From assembly GCA_020638155.1 (NCBI GenBank), contig JACKJB010000001.1:310001-374000 (forward strand): a DNA stretch of 64,000 nt, in the 5' to 3' direction. A program made the translations under genes and the position numbers. The notes beneath the pieces were generated by a model, which saw nothing but the letters and a program-made list of their open reading frames with translations, was not told the origin of the DNA and ran no database searches. This DNA is from Rhodospirillales bacterium (GTDB taxonomy: Bacteria; Pseudomonadota; Alphaproteobacteria; Micavibrionales; Micavibrionaceae). Positions 7,779 to 16,523 of this stretch are shown here, piece by piece (the first letter of the stretch is position 1; each line of letters begins with the position of its first letter).

Positions 7779-8540
7779 ATGAAAAAAAGTTTATTGTGTG
7801 GCGCGATGGCGCTGATACTGGCGTATGGACCTGTCGCATGGGCGCAGGGTGATGAAGAACCTATGGTCCGGGTTATTACGGATGTTGACGGCAAGACAAC
7901 GGTAGAGGTGCCGGAGGAGCAAAGACCGGATGAAGCACAGCAGGCTTTTGCCACTGGGCTGGCGGCAGCTAGCCGTCAGGATGATATGGCGCGGTTTTGG
8001 GCGTTGGTTCATCCTGACTCACAAGGATGTATGTCTGACGATTTCAGGACCGCAACCGAGCTTATGAATTTTTCCGGGATGACCAAGGCGCCGATCCCGG
8101 AACAATATACCGTGTCTGTCGATATGGTGCGTGAAGATGACATTAAAGAGTTTTTCGTCATGATGTTTGGCGCGGACGTCAGTATCCCGGTGATGCCGAC
8201 CCATAGTCTGTCGATCTATTACGATGCCGATCGTGGGGCTTGCCCGTCTGTGCATACGACCCAGATGCGCTATATTGCCGAAAAGGATGGTCAGTGGTAT
8301 GAAGCGATGCCTTGCCCTGGCTCTATGCCGATGGAAGTGTCCGCGTTAAAGGCCCGTATAGAAGAGTCGGAGAAGAAAGCCGCAGCGCAGTTTGCCGCAT
8401 TAACCGATGAGCAGAAATCAGGGCTTCGCAAGCTGTATGTTGATGATGGCAATAAAATTGCTGCGATGAAAAAGGCATCCGAAGATCTGGGCATTGAGAT
8501 GGGCGAGGCCCGCACGATGCTGGAGCATTTTTGCCAATAG
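7779..8540 (+). CDS. Hypothetical exported protein (253 aa)
   Basis: ATG at 7779 gives a clean signal peptide (MKKSLLCGAMALILAYG, cleavage after AWA near residue 21). The mature protein has four Cys, a domain resembling generic secreted stress proteins with no named family, and a C-terminal helical part (KARIEESEKKAAAQFAALT) with coiled-coil character. Likely periplasmic. Its stop is 13 bases from that of the convergent hydrolase. Confidence 0.65.
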   Translation: MKKSLLCGAMALILAYGPVAWAQGDEEPMVRVITDVDGKTTVEVPEEQRPDEAQQAFATGLAAASRQDDMARFWALVHPDSQGCMSDDFRTATELMNFSGMTKAPIPEQYTVSVDMVREDDIKEFFVMMFGADVSIPVMPTHSLSIYYDADRGACPSVHTTQMRYIAEKDGQWYEAMPCPGSMPMEVSALKARIEESEKKAAAQFAALTDEQKSGLRKLYVDDGNKIAAMKKASEDLGIEMGEARTMLEHFCQ

Positions 8541-8553
8541 GGTGGTTCAGCGC

Positions 8554-9537
8554 CTATTTATAAGTAAAGCGATCGTCTGGTCTGAGGGTTCTTGGATAAT
8601 CTTCGCGCAGCCTTTGTAAGGCGGATGGATCGCCTTTCAGGTAAGCGTCAAAGAACAGGAGAGCACCGTCTGCGACTGTTCTTTGATAAGAGGCATCGCT
8701 TTTGCGGGTTTTTCGGCCGCCGAATGTCATGTGATCCGCGCCATCAAGGACGAGCAAATATTGATTTTCCGCATTGATATGATGGTAGGGCAGGGTGCGG
8801 GTCAGGGGATCGAAATTTTGGCTGAAGGGGTAATCATCTTCTGTTCCGGTGATATGAAAGAGCGGAATATTGATGCCGGTATATAAGGCATCCAGCGCCG
8901 CTTCATCCGGCTTTTTACTGATGTAATGTTGTGGCAGGTTGGGGCTGAGAGCTATGGCGGCTTTGATGCGGGGATCTTTATAGGCCGGATTGTCTTTCCG
9001 GATCTGCTTTTCCCCGCCAGCCATCATCACGCTGCGCGCGCCGTAAGAATGTCCGGCCATGCCGATACGGTTTAAATCAAGCGCGCCTTTCAGGGGACCG
9101 TCCATTTGATTGAGGGCGGTCAATGCGTCGATGACAAAAGGCAGGTCGAGATAGCGGTTTTTGGCGTTTTCCGGTTTCATAGTGGACTGGGCCAGCTTCT
9201 TTTTAATTTGCAGCGGACGCTTTGTACCTTCCCAGACGCTTTGATCGCTGCCTTCGTGCTGGATAAAGAATGCAAAATAGCCGTGATTGGCCAAGGCTTC
9301 GCCAAGATAAGGCGCCGCGTTGACGGATCCGCCAAGACCGTGTGAAAAAATGACTACGGGTGCCGGGGTATTATAGTGTGCCGGGGCGTATAATTTATAG
9401 GGAACGGTTCGTCCGCGGGCCTCATCAAAGAAATTTCCATCCGTAACAGAGGCGGCGGCCGCCCAGCCGGGGGCCGTGAAGCATATCAAAAGGAAAGCTG
9501 TGTATAGGGCTGTCCGTATTTTATGAAATCCTGACAT
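8554..9537 (-). CDS. Exported alpha/beta hydrolase
   Basis: 327 aa with a Sec signal peptide (cleavage after PGWAAA, about residue 29). The alpha/beta-hydrolase fold shows the oxyanion region FSHGLGGS at about residue 65, nucleophile elbow GHSYGA, acid TGTEDDYP and catalytic His GADHMTFGG. The large insert between strands and the ADHMTF motif resemble platelet-activating-factor acetylhydrolase/dienelactone-hydrolase-like secreted esterases. The substrate cannot be told. It is divergent from rlmJ. Confidence 0.8.
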   Translation of the reverse strand: MSGFHKIRTALYTAFLLICFTAPGWAAAASVTDGNFFDEARGRTVPYKLYAPAHYNTPAPVVIFSHGLGGSVNAAPYLGEALANHGYFAFFIQHEGSDQSVWEGTKRPLQIKKKLAQSTMKPENAKNRYLDLPFVIDALTALNQMDGPLKGALDLNRIGMAGHSYGARSVMMAGGEKQIRKDNPAYKDPRIKAAIALSPNLPQHYISKKPDEAALDALYTGINIPLFHITGTEDDYPFSQNFDPLTRTLPYHHINAENQYLLVLDGADHMTFGGRKTRKSDASYQRTVADGALLFFDAYLKGDPSALQRLREDYPRTLRPDDRFTYK

Positions 9538-9618
9538 ATGCGATCGCCTGTTGTTTTTTGTGTTCTCAATATTATACGGTTTTGCCTTATACTATCCTTC
9601 GTTTTGAGGATAAGGAAC

Positions 9619-10377
9619 ATGCTTTCGTATCAACATTTATATCATGCCGGAGGGCCTGCGGACCTGCACAAACATAGTGTGCTTTGTGCTGTGCTGGATG
9701 ATCTGGTGGCGCGGTACAGGGCGCTGAGCTATATGGAGACCCATGCCGGGCGTGGGCTGTATGACCTGGCTGCGGCGGAGTCTGTGAAAACCGGGGAGGC
9801 GGCGCTTGGCTGGCTTGCGCCGGGTGCGGCGGGCCGGGTTCCAGCGGAACTGGCCGGGGCGGTACTTGCCGTGAATGGTGGTGATCCTGACGGGATGTCT
9901 TATCCGGGGTCTCCCCTGGTGGCGGCGCATTTGTTACGGCCACAGGACAGCCTGCATTTGTGTGAGTTGCATCCGCAGGAATATGCCGCGCTTGAAAAAG
10001 CGGTGGCGGGAGACGAGCGGGTCACTTTATATCATCAGGACGGTTACGAGAGCGTGATTAAGTTAAGCCCGCCTTTGCCGCGGCGGGGGCTTGTGTTGGT
10101 TGATCCGAGTTATGAGATTAAAGATGAGTATATACAGGTGGCGGGGGTTATTGACCGCCTGCGGCGGGTGTGGCCGGATGGGGCGGTGCTGCTGTGGTAT
10201 CCGCTGTTGCCTGCGGCACGGCATGAGGCGATGAAGACGGCACTTGCGAAAACGCAGCCGGATGTGCTGGTGCATGAATATTGCTGGACGGTGCCGGAAG
10301 GTGGTTCGGGGATGTATGGCAGCGGTATGATTGCCCTGAATTGTCCTGGCGCATTGCCCGGATTTTCCTCTTTGTAA
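9619..10377 (+). CDS. rlmJ: 23S rRNA (adenine-N6)-methyltransferase RlmJ
   Basis: 252 aa. The start MLSYQHLYHAGGPADLHKH matches the conserved RlmJ N-terminus, and GAGGATAAGGA precedes the ATG, so a longer upstream reading is rejected. It methylates A2030 of 23S rRNA in E. coli. The SAM-binding METHAGRGLYDL motif and the catalytic motif LVDPSYEIK are present; the latter is DPSY rather than the usual DPPY, a Pro-to-Ser change in the adenine-binding motif. The final region GSGMIALNCP is typical. Confidence 0.93.
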   Translation: MLSYQHLYHAGGPADLHKHSVLCAVLDDLVARYRALSYMETHAGRGLYDLAAAESVKTGEAALGWLAPGAAGRVPAELAGAVLAVNGGDPDGMSYPGSPLVAAHLLRPQDSLHLCELHPQEYAALEKAVAGDERVTLYHQDGYESVIKLSPPLPRRGLVLVDPSYEIKDEYIQVAGVIDRLRRVWPDGAVLLWYPLLPAARHEAMKTALAKTQPDVLVHEYCWTVPEGGSGMYGSGMIALNCPGALPGFSSL

Positions 10378-10401
10378 GGGGATGGCTTTAGAGAGGTTCG
10401 T

Positions 10402-10779
10402 ATGTTTTTTATTCCGAATTTGCGTAAAGGGGTGACAGTTGTCGGGCTTTTAGTCGCATTTGGTATACCCTGGTTAATCTCGCACGGGCCGGAGCTGTGG
10501 TCGAAAAGCAGGCATGAGGTGGTACCTGTGCCGGTAGAAATGCAGCTATGTACGGCGCATGAGCAGTGCGGTTATGTGGAGACCGCCTGTAGTTCCTGTT
10601 GCCGTTACGAAGCTATCAACAAAGATTACGCGGCAACTTTTTTTGAAGAAAATTTTAATGCCAGTTGCCAATCTTATCATGGCGCTGTGTGTGATTGCGT
10701 CGGTCCCGGCGGGATCGAACCGGTCTGTGTTAAGGGGCGCTGCCAGTTGAAGGGACCCGATCCTGTTTATAATGACTAG
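10402..10779 (+). CDS. Membrane-anchored Cys-rich protein (125 aa)
   Basis: One N-terminal membrane segment (residues 9-28) then a compact domain with ten Cys: 50, 56, 63, 66, 67, 89, 97, 99, 109 and 114, including SSCC and CDC pairs and a closing CVKGRC. Such spacing implies five disulfides in the periplasm. It is 24 bases after rlmJ with GAGAGG upstream of the ATG and may be co-transcribed. Function unknown. Confidence 0.65.
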   Translation: MFFIPNLRKGVTVVGLLVAFGIPWLISHGPELWSKSRHEVVPVPVEMQLCTAHEQCGYVETACSSCCRYEAINKDYAATFFEENFNASCQSYHGAVCDCVGPGGIEPVCVKGRCQLKGPDPVYND

Positions 10780-10887
10780 CTGTTATATTAGTGAGCGCTA
10801 ATTTTTCTTGCATTGCAGTAAAATTTTAGTTATGTATACTGTCACGTAGCCAATCCGGCAAACAGCAGTTATAGAGAGAGTGTACAT

Positions 10888-11289
10888 ATGAGCTATCGTT
10901 ATGAACGCCATACAGGCGAAGAAAAACAGAAGGAAACCCGTCCAAGCGAGACATGGCAACGCCATTGTGACCGTCGGCAGCATCAGGAAACTTCGGATAC
11001 CGCCGGGATGAAACTGATCGGGTTTGGGTCTGCTGCTATGGCTGCCCTGACTTTCGCAAATGAAGGGACCCGTATCATGACACCGTTGATTGCGTTACCG
11101 GCGGTAGCGTTGGGCGCGATGGCGCTAAAACAGGCCTTGTGTCCTAAAGTCTGCCAGGCGCGTAACAAGCTGGCATCCTATTTTAAGGGGCAGGCCAATC
11201 CTGAGGCGGAAACAGAAACTAAAACCACGATCCGCCATAAAATCGGTTCTGCGATTGAATGCGGCCCGGTTGCTTGCGTTCCTGCGTAA
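10888..11289 (+). CDS. Hypothetical protein with hydrophobic centre (133 aa)
   Basis: Charged N-terminal 38 residues, then two weak membrane segments (KLIGFGSAAMAALTF and PLIALPAVALGAMAL), then a basic tail with Cys pairs. AGAGAGAG lies before the ATG. No family recognised. Followed by a strong terminator. Confidence 0.55.
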   Translation: MSYRYERHTGEEKQKETRPSETWQRHCDRRQHQETSDTAGMKLIGFGSAAMAALTFANEGTRIMTPLIALPAVALGAMALKQALCPKVCQARNKLASYFKGQANPEAETETKTTIRHKIGSAIECGPVACVPA

Positions 11290-11298
11290 AGTAAGAAG

Positions 11299-11330
11299 AC
11301 AGCCTTGATTTCCGTCAAGGCTGTGTTTTA
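11299..11330 (+). terminator. Rho-independent terminator
   Basis: Perfect 10-bp stem ACAGCCTTGA / TCAAGGCTGT, 6-base loop, then GTTTTA. Ends the preceding gene. Confidence 0.8.
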
Positions 11331-11397
11331 CTTTCGGGAGTATGATTGTGCATCGTTTTAGGGCGGGCTTGCCCGTGTAAGAAAGGGCTGTGACATT

Positions 11398-11883
11398 ATG
11401 ATTAAAAAAGTATCCGGTGACATTTTATTGACCAAGGCGCAAGCCATTGCTCACGGCGTGGCGCCACACGATCATTTTAACCAGGGGCTGGCCCTGGCGC
11501 TGCGGGAACGTTTTCCGGCAATGGCGAAGGATTTTCGTCACTATTGCCATCAGGAAAATCCGAAGCCGGGTGAATCGTGGTTATGGGGCGGTGCCGAAGG
11601 CGTTATTGTTTGCCTGATGACGCAGGAGCCTGCTGCCGATGCCAAGGGGCATCCGGGTAAAGCGACGACCGGGTATGTGGGGCATGCTCTGAAGGCGCTG
11701 CGCAAGATTATTGATGATGAAAACCTGCAATCGGTAGCCTTACCGCGTATTGCGACAGGTGTTGGCGGGCTGGACTGGGGTGAGGTTGAGCCGTTGATCG
11801 AACAGTATCTGGGCGATCTTGATATCCCCGTTATTATATATGAGACATATAATAAGGGTGAAACAGCGGACGAAGGCATTTAG
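11398..11883 (+). CDS. Macro-domain protein (ADP-ribose-type ligand binding)
   Basis: 161 aa that form a single macro domain. VSGDILLTKAQAIAHGV at the start corresponds to the family GDI(T/L) strand, and PRIATGVGGLDW near residue 116 is the phosphate-binding loop GxGG-x-x-W. Macro domains bind ADP-ribose and some remove it from proteins, nucleic acids or O-acetyl-ADP-ribose; this branch resembles ALC1/YmdB-like small forms. The enzymatic Asn-Gly of classical hydrolases is changed (HGVAP), so binding or deglycohydrolase-like roles are open. Stands alone. Confidence 0.8.
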   Translation: MIKKVSGDILLTKAQAIAHGVAPHDHFNQGLALALRERFPAMAKDFRHYCHQENPKPGESWLWGGAEGVIVCLMTQEPAADAKGHPGKATTGYVGHALKALRKIIDDENLQSVALPRIATGVGGLDWGEVEPLIEQYLGDLDIPVIIYETYNKGETADEGI

Positions 11884-11920
11884 CGCCTGAGAATATTAAG
11901 TGTGTGTGGGGGCGTTAGAA

Positions 11921-11954
11921 ACACGGGCGTAAAAGACGCCCGTGTTTTGTTTTT
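11921..11954. terminator. Strong hairpin terminator between convergent genes
   Basis: Perfect 10-bp stem ACACGGGCGT / ACGCCCGTGT, 5-base loop, followed by TTTGTTTTT on the plus strand. It overlaps the stop of the next minus-strand gene by a few bases. Confidence 0.8.
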
Positions 11955-12624
11955 ACGGTAGAGGTATTTGCTGGTTACCGTCTTGCGGCGGCAGGCTCAT
12001 CTTCTGGGGTTCGCTCATCTGGCCGCTGGGATTATACTGTTTTAATAATGATGTGATTTCATCGCAGTTCATCAGGGTACCTTCGCGGAGCGTTTCCGTT
12101 ACTTCTTTGGCGATTTCGTTGTGGTGGCGTTGTGTTTCCAGCGACGTATGCAGGAACATTAAACCCATATCGACAAAATCAACCGCGTTCATCAGGGATT
12201 CATATTTTTGCCACTGCTTGTTTTTTTCGGCATCTTTTTCCTGCTTTAGGCTGGTATATGCTTCATGAGTCCATTCGTCGGTTTCTATATCGAAACCGCA
12301 AATTCCTGTGAACCCTTTTATGATAAGGAGATCTTTGTAAGGTACGAGCGCCCGGGCCAGCGTTTCGTCCATATGTTCCAGGTAAGCGATTTGCGCGGGG
12401 GGCAAATCCCTGGTCGCGTGTGCGTATTTTTCGGCGGCTTCTTCTCCCTGCCGTTCAAGCTCGATCATCATTTCCTTGGCTTTGTCCGCACGCGCTTGCG
12501 CTTCCGGGGTCGGGGCAGGGCAGTCCAACGGCTCTTCTGATGCGCTGTCTTGTGCCATAGACACAGCGGAGAGCGCAGTGGTTACCGCGGTGATTGTAAT
12601 AAGCATGAGTATGAAATCTTTCAT
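11953..12624 (-). CDS. Hypothetical exported helical protein (223 aa)
   Basis: The inner ATG at 12624 is chosen because it gives a signal peptide (hydrophobic FILMLITITAVTTALSAVSMA). The mature part is helix-rich and charged, with a coiled-coil-like region (ARADKAKEMMIELERQGEEA) and three Cys. The C-terminus is Pro/Gln rich (LPPQDGNQQIPLP). Likely periplasmic; family not recognised. Confidence 0.6.
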   Translation of the reverse strand: MKDFILMLITITAVTTALSAVSMAQDSASEEPLDCPAPTPEAQARADKAKEMMIELERQGEEAAEKYAHATRDLPPAQIAYLEHMDETLARALVPYKDLLIIKGFTGICGFDIETDEWTHEAYTSLKQEKDAEKNKQWQKYESLMNAVDFVDMGLMFLHTSLETQRHHNEIAKEVTETLREGTLMNCDEITSLLKQYNPSGQMSEPQKMSLPPQDGNQQIPLP

Positions 12625-12800
12625 CTCTTCCAGTGTATCCGGTCTTTCCTTACGGTAAAGTAAAAATTGCGACACAATAAAAGGACGCTTGATAAAAGGA
12701 CTCTTGGCGCAGAGTCCCGAGTGAGGTATAATTTATTTCATCGGCTGTTCGGTCGATCCCTCCTTTCAATCTTTTGGCATTCTCTGCCGGGATTATCATC

Positions 12801-13106
12801 ATGAGAAAAATTCTTGTTTTAGGCATGGCTATGCCAGCACTGTTTCTTGCCGGATGCGGCGAGGGATGGGAGTCAAAGTTATATAACGGTTTTCCTTACG
12901 GCAACATTCGTACCGCCGGTCATGGCGTTGAATATGTGCGCGCAAATATGATGCCGGAAAAAGGACCCGTGATTAAAGCGGTAGAACCGGAGCATAAAAA
13001 GATTGTCGCGCCGGAACCACCACCGATCGTCAAAGAAGAAAAAAGCGATACCGATAAACTGATAAATAGCGGCGAAAAATTTTTCCGCGACATGCAACGT
13101 AAATAA
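12801..13106 (+). CDS. Small lipoprotein (101 aa)
   Basis: Signal peptide with a good lipobox, LFLAGC, with Cys19 as the lipidated residue. The mature region contains a short globular part and a Pro/Lys linker (APEPPPIVKEEKSD) that could span part of the periplasm. ATG 12801 starts the signal peptide; the ORF extends upstream without support. No family recognised. Confidence 0.75.
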   Translation: MRKILVLGMAMPALFLAGCGEGWESKLYNGFPYGNIRTAGHGVEYVRANMMPEKGPVIKAVEPEHKKIVAPEPPPIVKEEKSDTDKLINSGEKFFRDMQRK

Positions 13107-13275
13107 TTTTTTTATTCTTTGATGATTAAAATTATTTGGGTTTAGATTCATTTTGCCATACACTGTAATTGACTGTGCGTCGGCACATGTTTGGTACTTT
13201 TAAAAACTGACGTTTGTAACCAACCTGACTATCAACCTTCTCAATCGAGCACCATAACCTGACAGGAGTTTAATC

Positions 13276-13851
13276 ATGGCTGTAGCAAAAAAGAAAACCA
13301 CGACGGCGAAAAAAACCGCCGCCAAAAAACCGGCAGCTAAAAAGAAGCCGGCAATGAAGAAAAAACCTGCTGCTAAGAAGAAGCCTTCTAAGGCAACGAC
13401 AGCAGCTAAAAAAGCAACGACCGCAGCAAAGAAAAAGCCTGCTGCTAAAAAGAAGCCGGCCGCTAAGAAAAAGCCTGCTGCTAAGAAAGTCGTAGCGAAG
13501 AAAAAGACAGCGGCTAAGAAACCTGTTGCCAAGAAAAAGCCGTCTACTAAGAAAAAAGTAGTCGCTAAGAAAAAGGTAGCGGCCAAGAAAAAGCCGGCAG
13601 CGAAAAAGAAAACTGCTGCTAAAAAACCGGTTGCTAAAAAAGCTGCAGTGAAGAAAAAGCCTGCGGCTAAGAAGAAACCAGCGGCTAAAAAGCCTGCAGC
13701 GAAGAAAAAACCGGCCGTAAAGAAAAAGCCGGTTGCTAAAAAAGCGGCAGCTAAGAAGCCTGCGGCAAAGAAAAAGCCTGCTGTTAAGAAAAAAGTAGCT
13801 GCGAAAAAGAAAGTCGTAGCGAAGAAAAAAACAACGGCTAAGAAGAAGTAA
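13276..13851 (+). CDS. Histone-H1-like Lys/Ala-rich protein
   Basis: 191 aa composed almost wholly of AAKKKP-type repeats (Lys, Ala, Pro, Val, Thr), like the C-terminal tail of eukaryotic H1 and bacterial H1-like proteins. It should bind DNA and condense the nucleoid in the cytoplasm. There is no folded domain. ACAGGAGT lies before the ATG. The complementary strand has long open frames that are artefacts of the repeat. A strong terminator follows. Confidence 0.9.
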   Translation: MAVAKKKTTTAKKTAAKKPAAKKKPAMKKKPAAKKKPSKATTAAKKATTAAKKKPAAKKKPAAKKKPAAKKVVAKKKTAAKKPVAKKKPSTKKKVVAKKKVAAKKKPAAKKKTAAKKPVAKKAAVKKKPAAKKKPAAKKPAAKKKPAVKKKPVAKKAAAKKPAAKKKPAVKKKVAAKKKVVAKKKTTAKKK

Positions 13852-13873
13852 TTTTTTTTGCAAGGAATAAAGA

Positions 13874-13904
13874 AGCGGGGCGTTCAGGCGCCCCGCTTTT
13901 TTTA
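13874..13904 (+). terminator. Rho-independent terminator
   Basis: Stem AGCGGGGCG / CGCCCCGCT followed by seven T. Ends the H1-like gene. Confidence 0.9.
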
Positions 13905-13923
13905 TATGATTGTTTATCCGTGA

Positions 13924-14703
13924 TTAGAAGATTTCTTCTAAAAACCCTATGGTCGCATCCCATGATCTTTTGTCGGCTTTTTCATTATATGCCACGCCAG
14001 TCGATGGATCGTCTCCGGCTTCTTTTTCCGTGAAGGCGTGAACGGCTCCTGCGTACTGGGTCAGAATCCAGTCGGCGTTGGCCGCATCCATTTCCTGCAT
14101 GAAGGTATCAACATCGGCCTGAGGCACATAAGGATCGGCAGCGCCGTGATGAACCTGTACGGATGCGGTGATGATACCAGGTTCTGTGACAGGTTTTTTT
14201 GTGCTCAGCCCGCCATGAAAGCTGATGGCGCCTTTAATGTCCGCGCCGCTGCGGGCAAGTTCGAGAGCCATGGTGCCGCCGAAGCAGTAGCCCATGACGG
14301 CCACGGGTGCTGTTTCTTTGCCGGCTTTTTGACGGGCGAATGACAGGGCGGCTTTTAACCTGTTTCTTGCCAGGTCGGGATCATCTTTGTAAAGGGATGA
14401 TTGTCTGGCGGCATCTTCCCGCGTTTCCGGGCGGATATCTTTACCATACATGTCGATCGCGAAAGCATCGTAGCAAAGGCCGGCGAGCTGGTCGGCGCGG
14501 CCTTTCTCGTAATCACCGAGGCCTTTCCACTGGTGAACGATCATGACGATTTGTGACGGGACCGTTTCAGCGCAGCTTGACGGTGCCCAGTATCCTTCCA
14601 GCACGGTATCGCCGTCCTGATAAGTGACATTTTCACCGGCAATAGCTGGTGCGGATATTGTGGCTGTAAACAAAAACGCAGCGGATAAAAGAAATCTACG
14701 CAT
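13924..14703 (-). CDS. Exported dienelactone hydrolase family protein
   Basis: 259 aa with a signal peptide cleaved after ISAPAIAG. Alpha/beta hydrolase of the DLH family: catalytic Cys in GYCFGG near residue 139, Asp in HGAADPYVP and His in GAVHAFTE. The nucleophile is Cys as in true dienelactone hydrolases. Export to the periplasm is unusual for chlorocatechol metabolism, and no pathway genes are adjacent, so a different ester or lactone substrate is likely. Next gene upstream on the same strand is a small exported protein. Confidence 0.85.
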   Translation of the reverse strand: MRRFLLSAAFLFTATISAPAIAGENVTYQDGDTVLEGYWAPSSCAETVPSQIVMIVHQWKGLGDYEKGRADQLAGLCYDAFAIDMYGKDIRPETREDAARQSSLYKDDPDLARNRLKAALSFARQKAGKETAPVAVMGYCFGGTMALELARSGADIKGAISFHGGLSTKKPVTEPGIITASVQVHHGAADPYVPQADVDTFMQEMDAANADWILTQYAGAVHAFTEKEAGDDPSTGVAYNEKADKRSWDATIGFLEEIF

Positions 14704-14747
14704 GGTAAAAGACCTCGTTATTTAATGTGTCGGGAGGGAAGGGAAAA

Positions 14748-15248
14748 TCAGTCGTTATAATGATAGGACGTTTCGGTATTGGGCTGCCAGCCTTCATCTT
14801 CTTCACCGGCCGCCGGTTCGAGCGTGGCCAGTTCCAGCGGACCGAAGCAGGAGCGGGCATTATAGACGCCGACCATAAAGCTGCGGCGTTGTTCGGCGAG
14901 GTCCTGCCATGATTCAGCGGTCTCTGCGCGGTCGTCTGTGGCTTCGCTGACGATATAGCTGGCGGCCATGATGCCGATAGCACCGCCAAGGGAGCCGACA
15001 AGATATGAGGCAACAGTTTTCGCGGCACCAATGCCCGTACTGGTCATGGCGGCGTCTTCCTGGGTTTCCTTGGAGCGGCGAATGATTTCTTCCATCAGGC
15101 GGACTTCCTGAGAGATCTCAGAGCAACTCATGCTCAGGTCTTCGGGACGGCTGATTTGAATATCATAGTAGTCAATTGCATAGGCCGGTGCCGACAGCAT
15201 GGTTGCTGCTGTGGCGGCAGTCAGGATTATTTTTGCAAATGACTTCAT
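14748..15248 (-). CDS. Hypothetical exported protein with glycine-rich segment (166 aa)
   Basis: Signal peptide (cleavage after PAYA). The mature protein has a Cys-containing helical part (MSCSEISQEVRLMEEIIRRS) and a hydrophobic Gly-rich segment (YLVGSLGGAIGIMAASYIV) that could be a membrane hairpin like those of Gly-zipper proteins. 44 bases separate it from the hydrolase on the same strand. Family not recognised. Confidence 0.65.
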   Translation of the reverse strand: MKSFAKIILTAATAATMLSAPAYAIDYYDIQISRPEDLSMSCSEISQEVRLMEEIIRRSKETQEDAAMTSTGIGAAKTVASYLVGSLGGAIGIMAASYIVSEATDDRAETAESWQDLAEQRRSFMVGVYNARSCFGPLELATLEPAAGEEDEGWQPNTETSYHYND

Positions 15249-15343
15249 AGAGCTAAAATTCCCTTTTTACTTATTATAGTTTTATGTGCCGCAATAGCAA
15301 TGAATTTGCGGCTTTCAGGAGATATTAGCAGGGGACAATAAAA

Positions 15344-15369
15344 AAAGCACGGCAGCGGGGCCGTGCTTT
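15344..15369 (-). terminator. Rho-independent terminator of cspA paralogue
   Basis: Stem AAAGCACGGC / CCGTGCTTT around a 7-base loop. Read on the minus strand it is followed by TTTT. Confidence 0.8.
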
Positions 15370-15394
15370 AAATCTGGTATGGCATCCTGGGCTA

Positions 15395-15601
15395 TCAGGC
15401 TGCTTCCGTCAAATTGGAGGCAAAAGTTTTTCCTTTGTCCTGGGTCAGCTCGTAGCTGATTTTTTGACCCTCTGTCAGGGTTTTCATGCCTGCCTGTTCA
15501 ACAGCAGTGATGTGAACGAAAACATCGTTGCCGCCTTCGTCAGGAACGATGAAGCCAAAGCCTTTGGTGGGGTTGAACCATTTAACCGTACCGGTTGCCA
15601 T
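15395..15601 (-). CDS. cspA: Cold-shock domain protein, second copy
   Basis: 68 aa. Start MATGTVKWFNPTKG chosen by family and by AAAGGAG in front. RNP1 KGFGFIVPD and RNP2 VFVHITAV are intact. The layout matches the copy at 4618-4824 (same length, same EAA end). The leader of about 200 bases contains no gene and probably includes the temperature-responsive 5' UTR usual in this family. Confidence 0.95.
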   Translation of the reverse strand: MATGTVKWFNPTKGFGFIVPDEGGNDVFVHITAVEQAGMKTLTEGQKISYELTQDKGKTFASNLTEAA

Positions 15602-15975
15602 TAGAGTCTCCTTTGATAAGTAAGTCATCGTATTGCCAGCCTCCAGACCATTGAAAACCAGCACAGAAAGTAGGCCATAGTCCTTTGATAACGTCAATAA
15701 ATTTTGTTGATTTACAGCAGTTTGTCGTGTGCCGGGATGCATGATCGTAAAGGCCGGGCGGGCAAATTTGACAAAGGTATATTTATTATGGCAAATATAG
15801 TTACTTTTTTTTAAGGGAAAGGCGTTAAAAATGGCTACAAGACGAAAGCATAAATCGTCATCTGTACAATTTTTTTCAGAGGGTGGGCCGATTCCGGTCC
15901 TCCGGTTTCCGGAGAGAGATAACATTATTGTTCAAAACCAGCTTACGCGCAGCAGCGTGTGAGGAGGAGGGAAAT

Positions 15976-16335
15976 ATGCGTGTATCATATCTTAAACTGG
16001 CAGGGTTGATCCTCTGGAGCCTGTTCCTGTTTGTGCCCTTCATTGCCAGGGCTGATGACGGGTTTTATACATATCTGTCAGATTCATCGCCTTCCGTGCC
16101 TCAGGCAAAACAAGGCGTCCTGTTTTCGTTTGGGGATCATGACGTTGTCCTGCAGGCCGCCGATGATGGGTTTAAGATGCCTGTTGAAGATAAGTGGGCG
16201 ATTAAATTCAATGCGGGCAAAGATACGGTTCTGACGGATGATTTTTCTGCCGATGTGCGTCATGATCGTTTACCGCTTGATGACGGCGAGCGCGAGGCTT
16301 TCCGCTTTGGTGTTGGTCTGAACTACACGTTTTAA
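15976..16335 (+). CDS. Small exported protein ending like an outer-membrane beta-strand (119 aa)
   Basis: Strong GAGGAGGAGGG before the ATG. Signal peptide LILWSLFLFVPFIARA, cleavage near residue 26. The C-terminus (AFRFGVGLNYTF) has the alternating aromatic pattern with a terminal Phe recognised by the BAM complex, yet the protein is too short for a full eight-stranded barrel. It may be a fragment, an oligomeric strand donor or a minimal OMP. Family unknown. Confidence 0.6.
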   Translation: MRVSYLKLAGLILWSLFLFVPFIARADDGFYTYLSDSSPSVPQAKQGVLFSFGDHDVVLQAADDGFKMPVEDKWAIKFNAGKDTVLTDDFSADVRHDRLPLDDGEREAFRFGVGLNYTF

Positions 16336-16523
16336 TTCAAAACTATTGTTAATTTTACAGGCTTGCTTTGTAAAAATAACCACCCTTTAAACATCATTAT
16401 TTAACATAATAATTATGGACCCCGTATTGTGACTGTAAGGCGCGATCCGTAGACCTCCTCCACAGGTCATGTCCATAGACTTGTTAAACTCCATGATACC
16501 AATGAAAGGAAAGGGTGGGCCTT

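Noticed and set aside
13200..13863. Long open frames on the minus strand opposite the Lys/Ala repeat gene
   Set aside because: They arise from the repeated AAG/GCT codons read backwards (Phe/Leu-rich low-complexity proteins) and lack start signals; the plus-strand H1-like gene explains the region.
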